Shown piece by piece: positions 7,815 through 16,861 of a stretch of DNA of 25,511 nucleotides. The DNA is from JBLFWJ01 sp047611425. GTDB lineage: Bacteria > Bacteroidota > Bacteroidia > UBA10329. Below the pieces are notes generated by a model. That model had not been told where the DNA came from. It did not search any database and saw only the letters and a list, made by a program, of their open reading frames with translations. Made by a program: the position numbers and the translations under genes. The stretch covers positions 1 to 25,511 of the forward strand of contig JBLFWJ010000029.1 in the NCBI GenBank assembly GCA_047611425.1, read 5' to 3'. Within the stretch, counting starts at the first letter, position 1, and every line of letters begins with the position of its first letter.

Positions 7815-10800
7815 TTGAGTGAAAAGGATCAGAAAATAACGGTCGCAGATCTGGATATTGGGTTGAACCCTTTTACTCGTTTTGTATTGCAGAGCCTTCA
7901 GGGCAGCGTGTATTTTCATGACCCAATTGAGGATAAAAATCTGTTTACTTCAGAGAAGATTCTCGAAAGAACTGGTTATTCCAAAGAGGATATTTTGGCA
8001 ATGGATGATGGATTTAGATCAATCGTTCATCCAGATGATCTTGAAGGTGTTTTTGAGATGAACAAAAATGTTCTCTCTCTAAAAGACGGAGATTTTTCTG
8101 AAGCGACTTATCGCATCAAAAAAAAGGATGGTGAATGGGTCTGGCACCGCAGCGAGGAATATGTTTACAGGCGTAATGAAAAAGGACGGCCATCAATAAT
8201 TTTTGGTGTTGCACATGATTTGACACAGTTGAAGGAGAAAGAGGTCGAACTTCAAAAACTAGCCGATCACAATGCGTTTTTAGTAGAGATTTCGCAATTG
8301 ATTACCTTTGGTCAGGGAGATATGAAGACAACTCTTCAGGCTTTGTCTGAAAGAGTGGCAAGGCAGTTTCAGGTTGTTTGCACCATTTTCTTTCACGATG
8401 AAAAAGACAACTCTATTCAGCCTGGGGCGGTCTATTATCAGGATAAAGAGTTGGTTGATATTCTTACTGGTCTATTCAACAAAACCACGGTTAAGGTGGG
8501 AGATGGGATGGTAGGCAAGGTTATTAGGGATGGAAAAGAATTCGTGATTAGCGAAACGGACGAGAACCTGAGAAAACGAACCGCAGCAGTAGACCCAAGG
8601 TTAGAGTCGGTTGGTTTGGCATACCTACCAATAAAAGGTTTGTCGAAAATAGTTGGCGCAATTAGTCTGGTTCAGCTGGTTGAATTTAAGCCGTTCTCTA
8701 AACATGAATGGGAGGCAATTGCTCAAGTGGTAAGGAATGTATCTCTGTTTGTTGAACATTCCATTATTACCAACGAAAGAAAAGAAGAACTCGAGCGATT
8801 GGCCAAGGCGGAGTCTGAATTGCTAGCTATAAACCGTTCGAATGCTTTTCAGCTTGAGCTTTCCAAGATTGTGTCTGATCTTAGTTCAAAAAAGCCAAAA
8901 ACGCTTCACGCCTTGGCGAAAGTGATTTCCATTCAATTTGATGCGGTTTGCGATATCCATCTTATTGAGGAAGATGAAACGTTGGAACCGGTCGCTTGGT
9001 ACCATCCTAAAAAAGAAATAAGAGAAAAGGTGGGAAAGATGTTTGAGCTCGGAAGGTTCAAGGTTGGGCAGGGAATATTGGGCGGAGTAGCAAAGGATTC
9101 TAAGGAGTTTATTAAGCAGGTATTGCCGAAAGACTTCTATGATTCAAAATCCCAAATGGATCCTGAATTAAGGGCATGTTCATTCATGTACCTTCCAATT
9201 TCTGGCTATGATAGCGTGATTGGGACCTTCGGCTTGACTAGATTAGTTGGACAGCCAACTTTTACTGATGGCGAGTTAGAACAGGTACGGCAAGCTGTAA
9301 CAACGGTTTCTCAATTCTTAGATAATAGGCTATTATTTGAAGCACGGGCTATTGAATTAAAGAAAAGAACTGAGGCAGAATATCACCTTACTGAATTAGA
9401 CAAATTCAATAAGTTTCAATTAGGTGTATCTCAAAGTTTGTCAGATTTAGATTCTGAAATGACGGAGGTACTCCAAGGATTGGCGGAGAGTATTACCACG
9501 CAATTTGATGTTGGCTGTAATATTCACATGGTTGATCAAGTAGAAAAAGTATTTAAACCGCTGGCTGTTAGTCATAAGAGCCAGGCTCTTGCTAAAAAGA
9601 TATATGGTTTTTTTAGCGATAAGAAGTTTCCATGGAACTATGGAATGATTGGCAAGGTTTTGCAAAGCGGCAAAATGCTGCGAATTAAAAAAGTTGGAAA
9701 TAGCGATAGAGTTCGCTTTAATACGGAAGATGAATTGCTAGTGCCTGGTTCTCTATTGTACTTACCGATTAAAGGAAGAGAGGGAACCATTGGGATTTTA
9801 GATATTTCTCGCGAAAAAGGGGCAGATAGAATCTCTGACGTTGAAGTAGATCAGTTACTTGAGGTTGGTTCTAATATTAGTCTGTTCATCAACAATCATA
9901 TTGTATTTGACCAGAAGCAGGCTGAACTTGAAAAGAGAAAACAGGCAGAAGCAGCTTTAATAGACCAAAACGCTCAAATTGAACAAGCAGAGCAAGAAAT
10001 GAGAGGTATGCTAGACACTATGCCAATCCTTGTTGCTAGAATTGATAAAGACAAAAGGTTTCGCTTTGCCAATAAGGCTTATGCCAACTTACTTAAGTTG
10101 GAGCAAAACTGGATAGTAGGTAAGCATCTCTCCGAAATTATCGGTAAAAACGAGTACAAATCGATAGATGGGTTTTACGAAAACGTCTTGAAGGGAAACA
10201 CAGAGATTTATTCGAATAATCCGGTGCTGCCAGATGGCTCGACCAGGTGCTTTGATGTTGTCAATTCGCCAGATTATGGTAAGGAAGGGGAAATAATTGG
10301 CGTCTTGTCTTGTGTGGTAGATGTAACGGATAAGGCTCAGGCTGAGAAAGAATTAGAGAGTTCGGAAGAGCAGCTTCAATTGATTTTTGATAACGTTGAA
10401 AGTTTCATTTCAACGTTTAACAAGGAAGGAAAAATCATATCGATTAACCGAACATCACAAGGGCTTACAAAGGAGGATGTAATTGGAAAGTCGATCCCTG
10501 ATTTTTTCCCAGATACTAGGTTAAAAGCTGAGATATCGCAGAAGCTGCCGCTCTTAATCCATGAGGGAAAGCCGTTTGACATTGAGCATTCATTTATTGG
10601 TGCAGACGGGTCAACATTAAATCATCATAATCGATATTTAGGGGTTTTTGAAGATGGACAATTTTCTACAGGAATTATCATTACTAGTGACGTTACCGCT
10701 AAGAGAGAAAAGGAACGTGCCGAAATGGGCGCAATGATAAAAGGACAAGAAATTGAAAGAAAGAGAGTAGCTGCTGACATGCACGATGGGGTAGGGCAAA

Positions 10801-11333
10801 TTCTTTCGGCTATTTCAATTCAACTTTCTCAACTTAAATCCAAAAAGGAACAAGCCAGCGTTGCAGATCTTGAATCATTGTCAGATAAAGTACAATATGG
10901 AATTGTCGAAGTCCGAAACGTATCTCACGCATTGAAACCAGACGTGCTGGAACATTTTGGGCTGGTACCGGCCATTGAAGAGGTTTGCAGTACACTAAGT
11001 TCTGACATTGGCCCATCAATCTCTTTTAATCATATTGATGTTGAAAGGAGGTTTCCTGAGGATGTGGAAATAAACGTGTACCGAATTGTTCAAGAATTAC
11101 TGAACAATTGTATTAAACATGCTCAGGCAAAAGATGTTTTCGTAACATTGATTAAATATAAAGACACCTTGTTGTTGACCGTGGAAGATGATGGTGGAGG
11201 CATGGCTAATATCGACCACACAGGAATTGGATTAAATAATGTGAAATTGCGGTCAGACATTATTAATGGTGAAATGAACATAGACAGTTCCTTGGGAAAG
11301 GGAAGTTTGATTAATATAGAGGTTCCAATATGA
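7815..11333 (+). CDS. Large soluble multi-sensor histidine kinase (PAS-GAF-GAF-GAF-PAS-PAS-HisKA_3-HATPase)
   Basis: This 1172-residue protein has no membrane helix and is probably cytoplasmic. Its order is PAS_3-type domain (about 20-140), three related GAF-like modules (about 152-320, 342-510, 531-700), PAS (729-848), PAS (850-972), HisKA_3 with phospho-acceptor His990 in DMHDGVGQ, and HATPase_c (about 1078-1172; N box ELLNNCIKHA, DDGGGM, GIGLNNV). HisKA_3 kinases feed NarL/LuxR-type regulators, and one is encoded next with an ATGA overlap. TTG at 7815 is taken as the start because an in-frame stop (TAA, 7800-7802) lies just upstream and the first in-frame ATG would remove much of the first PAS domain. 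Each GAF module repeats xNxF(Q/L)xExS, a G-(M/I)-(V/L/I)-G-(K/G)-V segment and (Y/M)LPI(K/S)G. Short helical linkers (ELEKRKQAEAAL type) join the modules. The ligands are unknown. Confidence 0.93.
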   Translation: MSEKDQKITVADLDIGLNPFTRFVLQSLQGSVYFHDPIEDKNLFTSEKILERTGYSKEDILAMDDGFRSIVHPDDLEGVFEMNKNVLSLKDGDFSEATYRIKKKDGEWVWHRSEEYVYRRNEKGRPSIIFGVAHDLTQLKEKEVELQKLADHNAFLVEISQLITFGQGDMKTTLQALSERVARQFQVVCTIFFHDEKDNSIQPGAVYYQDKELVDILTGLFNKTTVKVGDGMVGKVIRDGKEFVISETDENLRKRTAAVDPRLESVGLAYLPIKGLSKIVGAISLVQLVEFKPFSKHEWEAIAQVVRNVSLFVEHSIITNERKEELERLAKAESELLAINRSNAFQLELSKIVSDLSSKKPKTLHALAKVISIQFDAVCDIHLIEEDETLEPVAWYHPKKEIREKVGKMFELGRFKVGQGILGGVAKDSKEFIKQVLPKDFYDSKSQMDPELRACSFMYLPISGYDSVIGTFGLTRLVGQPTFTDGELEQVRQAVTTVSQFLDNRLLFEARAIELKKRTEAEYHLTELDKFNKFQLGVSQSLSDLDSEMTEVLQGLAESITTQFDVGCNIHMVDQVEKVFKPLAVSHKSQALAKKIYGFFSDKKFPWNYGMIGKVLQSGKMLRIKKVGNSDRVRFNTEDELLVPGSLLYLPIKGREGTIGILDISREKGADRISDVEVDQLLEVGSNISLFINNHIVFDQKQAELEKRKQAEAALIDQNAQIEQAEQEMRGMLDTMPILVARIDKDKRFRFANKAYANLLKLEQNWIVGKHLSEIIGKNEYKSIDGFYENVLKGNTEIYSNNPVLPDGSTRCFDVVNSPDYGKEGEIIGVLSCVVDVTDKAQAEKELESSEEQLQLIFDNVESFISTFNKEGKIISINRTSQGLTKEDVIGKSIPDFFPDTRLKAEISQKLPLLIHEGKPFDIEHSFIGADGSTLNHHNRYLGVFEDGQFSTGIIITSDVTAKREKERAEMGAMIKGQEIERKRVAADMHDGVGQILSAISIQLSQLKSKKEQASVADLESLSDKVQYGIVEVRNVSHALKPDVLEHFGLVPAIEEVCSTLSSDIGPSISFNHIDVERRFPEDVEINVYRIVQELLNNCIKHAQAKDVFVTLIKYKDTLLLTVEDDGGGMANIDHTGIGLNNVKLRSDIINGEMNIDSSLGKGSLINIEVPI

Positions 11334-11968
11334 GCAAGATTAAAGTACTTATAGTAGATGATCATCCAATGCTCCGAAACGGACTAGTAGCGTTGGTGAA
11401 TGAGCAGGAAGATATGATCGTTGTTGGTGAGGCCAGCAACGGTTCTGAGGCGGTAAATCAAGTTGAAGAATGTCATCCCGACTTAGTGTTAATGGATGTT
11501 AATATGGATGGTTCGGTAGATGTTACCAGCACCCAATTAATCACTAGTCAACATCCGGACACCAAAGTTTTAGCATTCAGTATGCACCACGAGGCGCATA
11601 TTGTTAAGAATATGCTCGAGGCTGGAGCTTCTGGATATCTGCTAAAAAGTGTTGGACATGAAGAAGTGATAACAGGAATACGTAAAGTTGCTTCAGGAGA
11701 GAATTATTACTGCGAAGAAGTACTTGATTTGATAATTGACATACTAACAGGAAATTCTGATGTAGGCAAACAAGTGAAGTTGAGCAAACGCGAAACAGAA
11801 GTCCTAACCTTTGTCGCCAGGGAATTTTCAAATCTGGAAATATCCGAAAAGCTGAGTATGAGCCAACGTACGGTAGAAACACATAAGCGAAACCTCATTA
11901 AAAAGCTTGGGGTTCGCAATGTCGTTGGATTGGTGCTGTATGCGATGGAAAACGGTTATCTCTCATAG
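11330..11968 (+). CDS. NarL/LuxR-family response regulator
   Basis: This 212-residue protein has an N-terminal receiver domain (about 1-120) with acidic pocket D10/D11, phospho-acceptor Asp56 (LVLMDVNMDG) and Lys in GYLLKSVG. A C-terminal LuxR-type helix-turn-helix (about 147-210) follows: LSKRETEVLTFVAREFSNLEISEKL, then the recognition part MSQRTVETHKRNLIKKLGV. The ATG overlaps the stop of the multi-sensor kinase gene (ATGA), so the two are translationally coupled and form a two-component pair. After Asp56 the usual MPxMxG loop is replaced by DGSVDVTS, a small deviation near the active site. Targets are not evident from the sequence. Confidence 0.95.
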   Translation: MSKIKVLIVDDHPMLRNGLVALVNEQEDMIVVGEASNGSEAVNQVEECHPDLVLMDVNMDGSVDVTSTQLITSQHPDTKVLAFSMHHEAHIVKNMLEAGASGYLLKSVGHEEVITGIRKVASGENYYCEEVLDLIIDILTGNSDVGKQVKLSKRETEVLTFVAREFSNLEISEKLSMSQRTVETHKRNLIKKLGVRNVVGLVLYAMENGYLS

Positions 11969-11981
11969 TCGGTTTAATCCC

Positions 11982-12965
11982 ATGAATAAAAGCAGTCGAT
12001 TCAAAGGCTGGTTCATCTACCTACTTGCTGTATATGTAATTATTCAGTTTGCATGGTGGGCGTACATGTTGGTGCATTTGAACTATGAATTGTACCTAGT
12101 TCATTTGGAAGCGATTGCCTTATCAGAATTGCCTTCTCCAGAACTTCAAATACTTAAACATCAGTTAGATAACGACCTATATCGTAGAATTTGGATGGTT
12201 CTAGGAGAGGGGGCAGTTTTTATGTTTTTACTCATTTTGGGAATTAGAAAAGTAAGGTCTGCAATAGCGAGGGAAATTGAGCTAGCACGTACCCAGAATA
12301 ACTTTCTTCTCAGTATAACCCACGAGCTGAAATCACCATTAGCCGCACTCAAATTGCAGTTGCAGACCTTAAGGCAGAGGCAACTAGAGCCTGCAAAACA
12401 GCAGCAGATTCTTGAACGGTCGCAAAAAGAATCTGAAAGGTTAGAACTACTTGTCGAAGACCTGTTGTTGACGGCAAGAATGGATTCGGGAAAGGGAAAA
12501 CTCAATATTGAGAAAGTCAATGTTTCGGATATTATTTGTCGGCTAGTTAAGGATCATTATTCCGAACAGATAAGCTCATCTCGAATTGCAATGAATATCG
12601 ATGCTGATTGTGAGGCACTTTGTGACAAACAGGCTTTGGTTAGCATCGGAACCAACCTTATCGACAACGCGATAAAATATTCTGGTCCAGACGGTTTAAT
12701 AGAAGTCGGGATTGAATTGAAGTCAAATTCATTGGTATTTAGAGTGATGGACAATGGTCCAGGTATACCTGAAAATGAGAGAAGCAAGATTTTTGATCGG
12801 TTTTATCGGGCCGGGAATGAAGAGACCAGAAACGCTAAAGGAACCGGACTTGGTTTGTACATCGTGGCACGGTTGGTTGAAGAAATGAATGGTGATTTGA
12901 AACTAAATAGTGGACGGCCGTCTGGCTGCCACTTTATAATCACACTTCCTTGCCATAATGCATGA
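11982..12965 (+). CDS. Membrane HisKA-type sensor histidine kinase without adjacent regulator
   Basis: From the ATG at 11982 it has 327 residues, with membrane helices at about 9-31 and 69-89 and a periplasmic loop of about 37 residues (NYELYLVHLEAIALSELPS). HisKA carries His114 in SITHELKSPLAAL. The ATPase domain has NLIDNAIKYSG, MDNGPGIP, IFDRFYRAGN and GTGLGLYIV. An in-frame extension to 11907 would overlap the regulator gene by about 60 bp and puts no recognisable sequence before the membrane helix, so it is rejected. It starts 13 bp after the NarL-type regulator and is probably co-transcribed. HisKA kinases normally pair with OmpR-type regulators, whereas the neighbour is NarL-type and already has a HisKA_3 partner, so its real partner is probably elsewhere. 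Confidence 0.9.
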   Translation: MNKSSRFKGWFIYLLAVYVIIQFAWWAYMLVHLNYELYLVHLEAIALSELPSPELQILKHQLDNDLYRRIWMVLGEGAVFMFLLILGIRKVRSAIAREIELARTQNNFLLSITHELKSPLAALKLQLQTLRQRQLEPAKQQQILERSQKESERLELLVEDLLLTARMDSGKGKLNIEKVNVSDIICRLVKDHYSEQISSSRIAMNIDADCEALCDKQALVSIGTNLIDNAIKYSGPDGLIEVGIELKSNSLVFRVMDNGPGIPENERSKIFDRFYRAGNEETRNAKGTGLGLYIVARLVEEMNGDLKLNSGRPSGCHFIITLPCHNA

Positions 12966-13124
12966 TACCCTATTATAAGGTCAATGGAAAAGTGTAGACA
13001 TAATCAGCATTTAAAGACTTCAAAATTCTATTTAACCGTAGGTTACAATATTTCTTTTGGATTTTAGAATTCGATTTGGTTTTCTTTGTGCCCGACTGAA
13101 CCCCCTTACCACTAAACTTACCGA

Positions 13125-15605
13125 ATGAAGAATCTTGTGATCGTAGAGTCTCCTGCCAAGGCAAAAACAATTGAAAAGTTCCTTGGTGATCAGTTTCAGG
13201 TCAGATCAAGTTTCGGACATATTAGGGATCTTCCTAAAAGTGAAATGGGTATAGACGTAGAAAATAACTATGAGCCTAACTATGTAATTCCGGAGGATAA
13301 GAAAGTAGTTGGCGAGTTACGGAAGCTTAGTAAGAAGGCAGACATGGTTTGGTTGGCTTCGGATGAGGACCGTGAAGGAGAGGCAATTGCATGGCACCTG
13401 TATGAGTCATTGAATCTTGAGCCGGACAAGACCAAACGCATAGTATTTCACGAGATCACAAAGTCGGCTATCACCAATGCGGTTAAGAATCCACGTGAAA
13501 TCGATTATGATTTGGTAAATGCCCAACAGGCTAGGCGAATTTTGGATCGGCTTGTTGGTTATGAGTTATCTCCCGTTTTGTGGAAGAAGATTAAACCCGG
13601 TTTAAGTGCCGGTCGAGTTCAGTCTGTTTCAGTGAGAATGATTGTTGAGCGCGAGCGCGAAATTCAGAATTTCAAAACAGAAAGTAGTTTCAGAGTAGTA
13701 GGAATTTTTGAAGCGGATGGAAAGAAGTTTAAAGCAGAATTATCCAAGCGTTTGCCAGATGAGGCAGCAGCCAATAAGGTGCTCGAGTCTCTTCGAAATG
13801 TAAACTTCCGAGTTGATTCCGTACTGACAAAGCCAGCAAAAAGAACGCCAGCGGCTCCTTTCACCACTTCAACTTTACAGCAAGAAGCAAGTCGGAAATT
13901 AGGATTGTCTGTGTCTCGAACCATGCAATTGGCTCAACGCCTTTATGAGCAAGGAAAGATTACTTACATGAGAACTGACTCAGTCAACTTGAGTGATCTG
14001 GCGGTTGGAACTGCCAAAACTGAGATAATAAGTTCGTTTGGTGAAGAGTATTCTCAATCTCGTCAATTCAAGTCAAAGGCTAAAGGAGCTCAAGAGGCAC
14101 ACGAAGCAATTCGTCCTACTAGCATGGAATCTAGAACATCAGGAGATTCAGAAACCGATAAGCTATATCAGCTCATTTGGAAAAGAACATTAGCCAGTCA
14201 AATGGCAGATGCCAAGTTGGAGCGAACCACGGCACACATAGTTGATGAGAACAATACGGTTCAATTTGTTGGTAAGGGTGAAGTGATCCTTTTCGATGGT
14301 TTTCTAAAAGTGTACCTAGAAGGAAAAGATGATGAAGAGGAGGAGGCTGATGGATTACTTCCAGCAATGCGTGAGGGTCAAACCTTGAATTGTAATTCAA
14401 TCACAGCAACCGAGCGTTTCACGCAACATCCAGCTAGATATACGGAGGCTAGTTTGGTTCGGAAAATGGAAGAATTGGGAATTGGACGACCATCTACTTA
14501 TGCCCCTACAATTTCAACTATTATCAACCGAAACTATGTTGCCAAAGAGCAGCGTGATGGAACCGAACGACACTATAAGGAGTTGACATTGATTGGTGGG
14601 GACATTGCCAATAAAGACTTAACCGAGATCACTGGAAAAGAAAAGAACAAGCTTTTCCCCACTGATATTGGAATGGTAGTCACAGATTTCCTGCTTGAGA
14701 ATTTCGAGAACATACTTGACTATAATTTCACTGCAGATGTGGAGCGGAGGTTTGACGAAATTGCCACGGGCCAACTGAAGTGGGTCAACATGATTGACAG
14801 CTTCTACCGGCCATTTCACGAAAATATTCTCGACACCACTGAAAACGCAGAACGGGCCAAAGGCCATAGAGTTCTTGGAACCGATGCTGAAAGTGGAAAG
14901 CCGATATCGGTGAGAATTGGCAGGTTTGGTCCCATGGCACAAATAGGTGAGGTAGAAGATGAGGAGAAACCAAAGTTTGCAAGTCTTCTGACTGGTCAAC
15001 GTATAGACACCATCACGCTAGAGGAGGCGCTAGAGCTTTTCAAATTCCCTAAGAACCTCGGTAATTATGAGGGTGAAGAGGTAATTGTTTCACAAGGTAG
15101 GTTTGGTCCATATGTGAAGTTTAAGGAGATGTTCGTCTCAATTCCTAAAACGGAAGAAATGAGTGCGGTTGACTTGAACCGAGCGATAGAACTGATTAAA
15201 GAAAAGGTTGCTGCCGATGCACCAATAGCTGAGTATGAGGATTTGCCAGTTCAGAAGGGCGTGGGCAGGTTCGGCCCTTTCATCAAATGGAATGGAATGT
15301 TCATTAATGTAAACAAGAAGTATGATTATGACAATCTGACTTTTGAGAACATTACCGAACTAATTGAGGACAAGAAAAGAAAGGAGATTGAGAAATACAT
15401 TCATCGCTGGGACGAAGAGGGTATTTCAGTCCAGAAAGCACGATGGGGAAGATTCAATGTGATAAAGGGTAAAACCAAGATTGAATTACCAAAGGGAACT
15501 AAAGTTGAAGAGTTTACATTGGAGGATGTCAAGAAAATGATTGAGGGCGTAGAGAAGAAAAAGAAACCAGCCAAGAAAAAGGCCACAGTTAAAAAGAAAA
15601 AGTAA
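13125..15605 (+). CDS. topA: DNA topoisomerase I (type IA)
   Basis: This 826-residue enzyme relaxes negative supercoils by passing a strand through a transient 5'-phosphotyrosine break. The TOPRIM domain (1-115) has IVESPAKAKTIEKFLG with the catalytic Glu and the DEDREGEAIAWH metal motif. The core contains GLSAGRVQSV, and the active-site Tyr281 lies in ITYMRTDS. The C-terminal part holds about four short repeats of the R(F/W)GxF type (RIGRFGPMAQIG, SQGRFGPYVKF, GVGRFGPFIKW, KARWGRFNVIKG) in place of zinc-binding tetracysteine fingers; only one cysteine is present in the chain. It ends in a poly-lysine tail (KKKKPAKKKATVKKKK) that should aid DNA binding. Start and length fit Bacteroidetes TopA. 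The next gene begins one base after its stop. Confidence 0.98.
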   Translation: MKNLVIVESPAKAKTIEKFLGDQFQVRSSFGHIRDLPKSEMGIDVENNYEPNYVIPEDKKVVGELRKLSKKADMVWLASDEDREGEAIAWHLYESLNLEPDKTKRIVFHEITKSAITNAVKNPREIDYDLVNAQQARRILDRLVGYELSPVLWKKIKPGLSAGRVQSVSVRMIVEREREIQNFKTESSFRVVGIFEADGKKFKAELSKRLPDEAAANKVLESLRNVNFRVDSVLTKPAKRTPAAPFTTSTLQQEASRKLGLSVSRTMQLAQRLYEQGKITYMRTDSVNLSDLAVGTAKTEIISSFGEEYSQSRQFKSKAKGAQEAHEAIRPTSMESRTSGDSETDKLYQLIWKRTLASQMADAKLERTTAHIVDENNTVQFVGKGEVILFDGFLKVYLEGKDDEEEEADGLLPAMREGQTLNCNSITATERFTQHPARYTEASLVRKMEELGIGRPSTYAPTISTIINRNYVAKEQRDGTERHYKELTLIGGDIANKDLTEITGKEKNKLFPTDIGMVVTDFLLENFENILDYNFTADVERRFDEIATGQLKWVNMIDSFYRPFHENILDTTENAERAKGHRVLGTDAESGKPISVRIGRFGPMAQIGEVEDEEKPKFASLLTGQRIDTITLEEALELFKFPKNLGNYEGEEVIVSQGRFGPYVKFKEMFVSIPKTEEMSAVDLNRAIELIKEKVAADAPIAEYEDLPVQKGVGRFGPFIKWNGMFINVNKKYDYDNLTFENITELIEDKKRKEIEKYIHRWDEEGISVQKARWGRFNVIKGKTKIELPKGTKVEEFTLEDVKKMIEGVEKKKKPAKKKATVKKKK

Positions 15606-15606
15606 G

Positions 15607-16770
15607 GTGGACCTATCCATTTTTTTACAATCCGTTAGTAGTTCGTTCAAATCAGAGGACTACGAATCATTTCAACTGGGTTCTGTTACCGAATTCAATC
15701 CAGATATCGAAGAGGATTTAGAGGGGCAGACTCGGCTTGCTGTAATTGGAGTGCCGGAAGGTAGAGGCTCCATTGAGAATCAAGCTTGCTCAAAAGCACC
15801 ACACCTGATTAGAGAGTATTTGTACAAATTAGGGAAACCTACAGACCAAATAAAGCTTTACGATTTCGGGAATATCGAACCTGGAAACTCTATAGAGGAC
15901 ACGTATTACGCTGTATCAGGCTCGGTTTCACAATTAATAAAGAATGGATACGTGGTCGTCATTCTTGGAGGAGGACAAGATCTGACCTTTGCAAATTATA
16001 ACGCCTACGGTGATCTTGAGCAAACGGTCGATATGGTGTCTGTAGACTCTAAATTTGATTTAGGCAATCAGAATGAACAGCTAGGATCGGACAACTTCTT
16101 GTCGAAGATTGTTGCCCAGCAACCGAACTATCTGTTCAATCACACTAACATTGGCTACCAGACTTATTTTATGGATGATCGTTCCATACATATAATGGAA
16201 CAATTGTATTTCGATTGTCATCGACTTGGAAATGTTCAGCGGGATATTGAGGTGGTGGAGCCGATGGTTAGAAATGCGGACATGCTATCGTTTGATATTT
16301 CGGCCATTCGGTTTTCAGATGCACCAGGTTGTGCCCACGCATCTCCTCATGGTTTATACGGAGAAGAAGCCTGTGCAATTGCTAGATACGCTGGCCTTTC
16401 CGATAAGCTATCTAGTATTGGATTCTATGAAATGAATCCTGAATTGGATCAACGCGGTCAGAGTGCACATTTAGTTGCGCAATTGGTTTGGCATTTTGCC
16501 CAAGGGGTTTGTCACAGAAAGAAGGATTATCCAGTTGCCGATAAATCAGAGTACACGAAGTACTTGGTTCCCCTAAGTGATGGGGAAAACGAAATAGTAT
16601 TCTACAAAAGCAACCTTAGCGAACGCTGGTGGATGGAGGTGCCTTATCCATCAAAACCAAATATGAAATATAAGAGGCATGCAATGATTCCTTGCTCATA
16701 CCATGAGTACTTGCAGGCTACACAAGACGAAATGCCAGATAGGTGGTGGAAGACGTTTCAAAAATTGTGA
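15607..16770 (+). CDS. Divergent arginase/formimidoylglutamase-family protein, metal site degraded
   Basis: This 387-residue protein has the ureohydrolase (arginase/agmatinase/HutG) fold and is usually labelled formimidoylglutamase in Bacteroidetes. The manganese-ligand motifs are altered. GGDHS has become GGGQD (Gln124), DAHxD has become DSKFD (147-151, His to Lys), and SxDxD has become SFDIS (Asp230 kept, the next Asp is Ser232). Three of six ligands are therefore gone, so amidinohydrolase activity is doubtful. The N-terminal pattern DLSIFLQSVSS and the GYQTYF and RYAGLSDK segments match my memory of the Bacteroidetes subfamily. The start is GTG, one base after the topA stop (TAAGGTG), since the first in-frame ATG lies about 140 codons in. 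It is coupled to topA and lies just upstream of the type IX secretion genes. Confidence 0.85.
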   Translation: MDLSIFLQSVSSSFKSEDYESFQLGSVTEFNPDIEEDLEGQTRLAVIGVPEGRGSIENQACSKAPHLIREYLYKLGKPTDQIKLYDFGNIEPGNSIEDTYYAVSGSVSQLIKNGYVVVILGGGQDLTFANYNAYGDLEQTVDMVSVDSKFDLGNQNEQLGSDNFLSKIVAQQPNYLFNHTNIGYQTYFMDDRSIHIMEQLYFDCHRLGNVQRDIEVVEPMVRNADMLSFDISAIRFSDAPGCAHASPHGLYGEEACAIARYAGLSDKLSSIGFYEMNPELDQRGQSAHLVAQLVWHFAQGVCHRKKDYPVADKSEYTKYLVPLSDGENEIVFYKSNLSERWWMEVPYPSKPNMKYKRHAMIPCSYHEYLQATQDEMPDRWWKTFQKL

Positions 16771-16830
16771 AGGTTTTCTTTTATTTAGATTAGAAGAGAG
16801 CTTGTAAAGGACATTTATAACTCGAATTTA

Positions 16831-16861
16831 TTGATTCATCTTAGGGAATTGTTGGTTCATC
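16831..16861 (+). repeat. Near-identical 10-base direct repeat upstream of porP
   Basis: TTGATTCATC (16831-16840) and TTGGTTCATC (16852-16861) differ at one base and are 21 bases apart start to start, about two helical turns. They lie in the 254-bp gap before the PorP/SprF gene, which otherwise shows no gene and no clear terminator. A regulator binding to one face of the DNA could explain them; chance is also possible. Confidence 0.3.

Noticed and set aside
11907..11981. 25-codon upstream extension of the membrane kinase
   Set aside because: It overlaps the NarL-type regulator in another frame and adds nothing before the membrane helix. The ATG at 11982 gives a normal gap.
12161..12520. 119-residue open frame antisense to the membrane kinase gene
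   Set aside because: The plus strand encodes an intact kinase here with all boxes, and the antisense peptide is Ser/Leu-rich without any domain.
14619..14999. 126-residue open frame antisense to topA, plus others antisense to topA (13664-13924, 14173-14400, 14785-14982)
   Set aside because: They lie entirely inside a clear topA coding region, show no recognisable motif and have no start context. They are frame shadows of topA.
15607..16770. Calling the arginase-family gene hutG
   Set aside because: Key metal ligands are replaced and no histidine-utilisation genes accompany it.
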